From the NCBI RefSeq assembly GCF_900101395.1, contig NZ_FMZO01000012.1:1-63650 (forward strand): 63,650 bases of DNA, written 5' to 3'. The DNA is from Niabella drilacis. Its GTDB lineage: Bacteria; Bacteroidota; Bacteroidia; Chitinophagales; Chitinophagaceae. Both the position numbers and the translations under genes were made by a program. Below the pieces are notes generated by a model. That model did no database searches, was not told the DNA's origin, and saw nothing but the letters and a program-made list of their open reading frames with translations. Positions 61,195 through 63,650 of this stretch are shown in pieces (position 1 is the first letter of the stretch; each line of letters opens with the position of its first letter).

Positions 61195-62364
61195 TTAAAA
61201 CAGGATGGTTTCGCCAGCTGTGTGGATCTCCAGCGATTGTTTTTCGCCGGCTTCCACCCTCCCGATCACCCGGGCATCCACGCCCAGTGCTGTGGCCACA
61301 CTTATAATGGTATCTGCATCTTTTTCATTGGTATAGATCTCCAGCCGGGTACCCATATTAAATACCTGGTACATTTCCCGGGCATCGGCCCCGCTTGCTT
61401 TCTGGATGATATCAAAGATCACCGGTGGGGTAAACAGGTTGTTCTTAATGATCTTCACCTGGTCGGGCACATATTTCATACACTTGGTTTGCCCGCCACC
61501 GCTGCAATGGATCAGCCCGTTGATGGCATCGGAATACTCCTCGAGCAGCACTTTCATTACAGGTGCAAAAGTACGGGTGGGGCTTAGCAGCAGCTTCCCG
61601 ATCGTTGTCTCAACGCCGTCCACCTCTATGGCATCGGTAAGCCCGTGCGGCCCGATGTACACCACTTCCTCAGGCAAACCGGGTTCAAAGGTCTCCGGGT
61701 ATTTTTTCCCATATTCTTTTTTAAGCACATCATGCCGGGCACTGGTAAGGCCGTTGCTGGCCAGCCCGCTGTTATATTCCTGCTCATAGCCTGTTTTGCC
61801 AAAGGAGGCTAATCCCACGATCACATTTCCCGGCGCTATTTTTTCATTGGTAACCAGTTTTTTCCGGGGCCAGCGGGCCGTCATGGTGCCATTAACGGCA
61901 ATAGTACGTACCACATCTCCCACATCCGCCGTTTCGCCGCCCATATAGGTAATATTGATGCCAAATGCGCGCATGGTATCAAAAAACTCCTGGCTCCCGT
62001 TGATCACTTCCGACAGTACTTCTGCGGGGATCACCGTTTTATTCCGGTCAATGGTAGAAGAAAAGGCCAATTGATCATAAATACCCACACACAGCAGATC
62101 ATCCAGGTTCATAACGATGGCGTCCTGCGCAATCCCGCGCCATACGCGGGCATCGCCGGTTTCTTTCCAGTACAGGTAAGCCAGTATGCTCTTGGTACCG
62201 GCGCCATCTGCGTGCATCACATTTGCCCAGTCTGCATCTCCAACGAGCACATCCGGGTAAATCTTACAAAAAGCTTTTCCGTAAAGGCCTTTATCCAGTT
62301 TTTGGGTGGCGGCATGTACTTCTTCCTTTTGCGCAGAAACACCTCTTTTGGAATATAACGACAT
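61195..62364 (-). CDS. purM: Phosphoribosylformylglycinamidine cyclo-ligase
   Basis: 389 residues. AIR synthetase; makes aminoimidazole ribotide from FGAM and ATP in purine synthesis. Motifs seen: VMHADGAGTKSILAY, AQDAIVMNLDDLLCVG, GGETADVGDVVRT, GLASFGKTGYEQEYNSGL, and HCSGGGQTKCMKYV. The protein is longer than E. coli PurM (345), as in the Bacteroidota form. It converges with purC and is divergent from ribF with 102 bases between. Confidence 0.94.
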   Translation of the reverse strand: MSLYSKRGVSAQKEEVHAATQKLDKGLYGKAFCKIYPDVLVGDADWANVMHADGAGTKSILAYLYWKETGDARVWRGIAQDAIVMNLDDLLCVGIYDQLAFSSTIDRNKTVIPAEVLSEVINGSQEFFDTMRAFGINITYMGGETADVGDVVRTIAVNGTMTARWPRKKLVTNEKIAPGNVIVGLASFGKTGYEQEYNSGLASNGLTSARHDVLKKEYGKKYPETFEPGLPEEVVYIGPHGLTDAIEVDGVETTIGKLLLSPTRTFAPVMKVLLEEYSDAINGLIHCSGGGQTKCMKYVPDQVKIIKNNLFTPPVIFDIIQKASGADAREMYQVFNMGTRLEIYTNEKDADTIISVATALGVDARVIGRVEAGEKQSLEIHTAGETILF

Positions 62365-62452
62365 CAGTTGATCTTATTTTGTTAAGGCTGCTAAGATAAG
62401 ACAGGATTTGATATTTGTCCCGATTATCGGGAGAACTTTGAGCTTTGACTGC

Positions 62453-62460
62453 TAATTTTG
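62453..62460 (+). promoter_or_regulatory. ribF -7 box close to the start codon
   Basis: TAATTTTG matches TAnnTTTG and ends seven bases before the ATG at 62467, so transcription should begin at or beside the start codon. The promoter is compatible with a leaderless mRNA. Confidence 0.45.
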
Positions 62461-62466
62461 CGCTTT

Positions 62467-63396
62467 ATGCAAATTCACAGGAATATTGAGGCCCTGCCCG
62501 GGTTTAAAAACGCAGTCATTACCATTGGAACATTTGATGGAGTACATGAGGGGCACCGCAAAGTGATCCGGCAGCTGACCGCCAGGGCGCGTGCTGCAAA
62601 CGGTGAATCGGTCATCATCACCTTTCATCCCCACCCCCGTAAGATTGTGAACTCTTCCATCCTGGGGCTTCGCCTGATCAATACCCTCGATGAGCGGATC
62701 GAATTGCTGGAAGCGCTTGATGTAGATCACCTGGTCATCATCCCCTTCACCGAGGTATTTGCCAACCAGCTTCCGGAAGATTACCTGTGCAACTTCCTGA
62801 TCGCAAAATTTAAGCCGCATACGATCATTATCGGTTATGACCACCGGTTTGGGCGCAACCGCACGGGTGATTATAAGCTGCTGGAGCTCCTGCAGCAGAA
62901 ATACCATTATGAACTGGAGGAAATACCCAAACATATCCTCGACAATATTTCCATCAGCTCCACGAAGATCCGGGAAGCCATCCTGAAAGGCGATACCGCT
63001 ACCACCAACCACCTGCTGGGCTACGATTTCTTTTTTGAAGGCGAAGTGGTCCATGGCGATAAACTGGGGCGTGAGCTAGGCTACCCCACCGCCAATTTAA
63101 AGGTCACAGACGAGGAGAAGATCATCCCCGGCAACGGTATCTACGCAGTATATGCCAGCCTTACCGGCGATCCGCAGCGCTTTAAAGGAATGATGAGCAT
63201 TGGACTGCGCCCAACTGTAAACGGTACCAAACGAACTGTGGAAGTGAATATCTTTGATTTCGATACGGCTATTTACGGCCAAACATTACGGGTATATGTT
63301 AAACAATTCCTCCGGGAAGAAGTCAGGTTCGATTCGCTGGAGGCGATGGTGCAGCAGATCGACCGGGATAAGATCGATAGCCTGGCGGTATTGTAG
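62467..63396 (+). CDS. ribF: Bifunctional riboflavin kinase / FAD synthetase
   Basis: 309 residues. Makes FMN from riboflavin and then FAD. The N-terminal nucleotidyltransferase half has TIGTFDGVHEGHRKVI (residues 19-34) and IIGYDHRFGRNRTGDYKLL; the linking ISSTKIREAI motif follows; the C-terminal riboflavin kinase half has GRELGYPTANL and GIYAVYASL. The ATG at 62467 is chosen: an in-frame TTG at 62458 overlaps the promoter box. Confidence 0.95.
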   Translation: MQIHRNIEALPGFKNAVITIGTFDGVHEGHRKVIRQLTARARAANGESVIITFHPHPRKIVNSSILGLRLINTLDERIELLEALDVDHLVIIPFTEVFANQLPEDYLCNFLIAKFKPHTIIIGYDHRFGRNRTGDYKLLELLQQKYHYELEEIPKHILDNISISSTKIREAILKGDTATTNHLLGYDFFFEGEVVHGDKLGRELGYPTANLKVTDEEKIIPGNGIYAVYASLTGDPQRFKGMMSIGLRPTVNGTKRTVEVNIFDFDTAIYGQTLRVYVKQFLREEVRFDSLEAMVQQIDRDKIDSLAVL

Positions 63397-63521
63397 CGGG
63401 CAGTTTACCAGTTATCAAATGCATTTACAATCAGTCTCCAGGTTTCCCCGTCCTCCTGCTCATATCTGCATATTCCTTCCATGCCGGCGCCGCAGCTACA
63501 CTTTTGCATCACAGCTGGAAG

Positions 63522-63650
63522 CTATTGCCCCCATTTTTTTCTCAGCCATTTGCGGACGGGTTCATCATACCATTTCAAACAGGCATACGCCAAAACTATG
63601 CTGCCGGTCAGGATCAGCAATGCATAGGGCCAGGCCTGCGCAAGGGTTAC
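63522..63650 (-). CDS. Acyltransferase family 3 (OafA-like), C-terminal part
   Basis: The window ends inside this gene. The last 42 residues and stop (TAG, complement of 63522-63524) are visible: a hydrophobic helix (WPYALLILTGSIVLAYACL) followed by the ending KWYDEPVRKWLRKKWGQ. The final helix plus (Y/F)xExPxRKWL motif is the usual end of acyltransferase-3 membrane proteins that add acyl groups to sugars. The rest of the gene lies beyond the right edge. Confidence 0.7.
   Translation of the reverse strand, partial: VTLAQAWPYALLILTGSIVLAYACLKWYDEPVRKWLRKKWGQ

Overview
This window reads as a chromosomal segment of a Bacteroidota bacterium, most likely family Chitinophagaceae (Niabella/Chitinophaga-like). 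The placement is inferred from family content (DUF4270 lipoprotein, GSCFA protein, DUF2851, DUF2520, CarboxypepD_reg-type TonB receptor, Zn-less sirtuin), from AT-rich leaders largely lacking Shine-Dalgarno sites, and from repeated TAnnTTTG -7 promoter boxes. No rRNA, tRNA, CRISPR array, integrase or complete insertion sequence was seen. About 58 protein genes are supported, plus two degraded gene remnants and one gene cut by the right edge.

Layout. 1-966 is geneless, AT-rich and full of inverted repeats. 967-2749 carries a LEA-type lipoprotein, pyrE and a NUDIX hydrolase. 3597-9294 holds a secreted Tyr/Asn/Arg-rich protein, DUF2851 and a minus-strand cluster (DUF2520, kdsC, UbiA prenyltransferase, maf), then an alpha/beta hydrolase. 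9520-15384 has topA, an SDR, a Crp/Fnr regulator, serC and a small Rof-like protein. 15546-24428 is a loosely packed accessory stretch of short single-gene units: SufE, a beta-lactamase-fold serine hydrolase lacking the usual Glu166, a 41-residue membrane protein, VOC, zinc-ribbon, DUF2200, 2H phosphoesterase, DUF1772, a methyltransferase, an ANT(6)-like nucleotidyltransferase and a cupin, plus a decayed hydrolase and dispersed palindromes.

24464-27635 is a divergent pair, a heparinase II/III-like lyase and a GH88 unsaturated glucuronyl hydrolase, that together can break down a uronic-acid polysaccharide. 27710-29501 is the most notable locus: a 163-bp palindromic MITE, a perfect inverted repeat that looks like an operator, and a three-gene operon encoding a HigB/RelE-like protein, an XRE antitoxin with a long C-terminal tail, and a SecB-like chaperone. 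The order matches a toxin-antitoxin-chaperone (TAC) system.

29581-46150 carries galK/galM, a zinc alcohol dehydrogenase preceded by five 21-bp tandem repeats, a GSCFA protein, a sirtuin, a VWA lipoprotein, a coiled-coil secreted protein, flavin reductase plus fumarylacetoacetase-family genes, a TPR protein, gyrA and metK. 46237-53670 has a DUF4270 lipoprotein translationally coupled to a truncated GT5 glycogen-synthase-like protein, divergent panC, osmC, metZ, holA and a membrane coiled-coil protein. 54031-59605 has two paralogous AraC regulators beside a TonB-dependent receptor. The window ends with purC, purM, ribF and the C-terminus of an OafA-type acyltransferase. All functions are read from sequence motifs; no database search was run.
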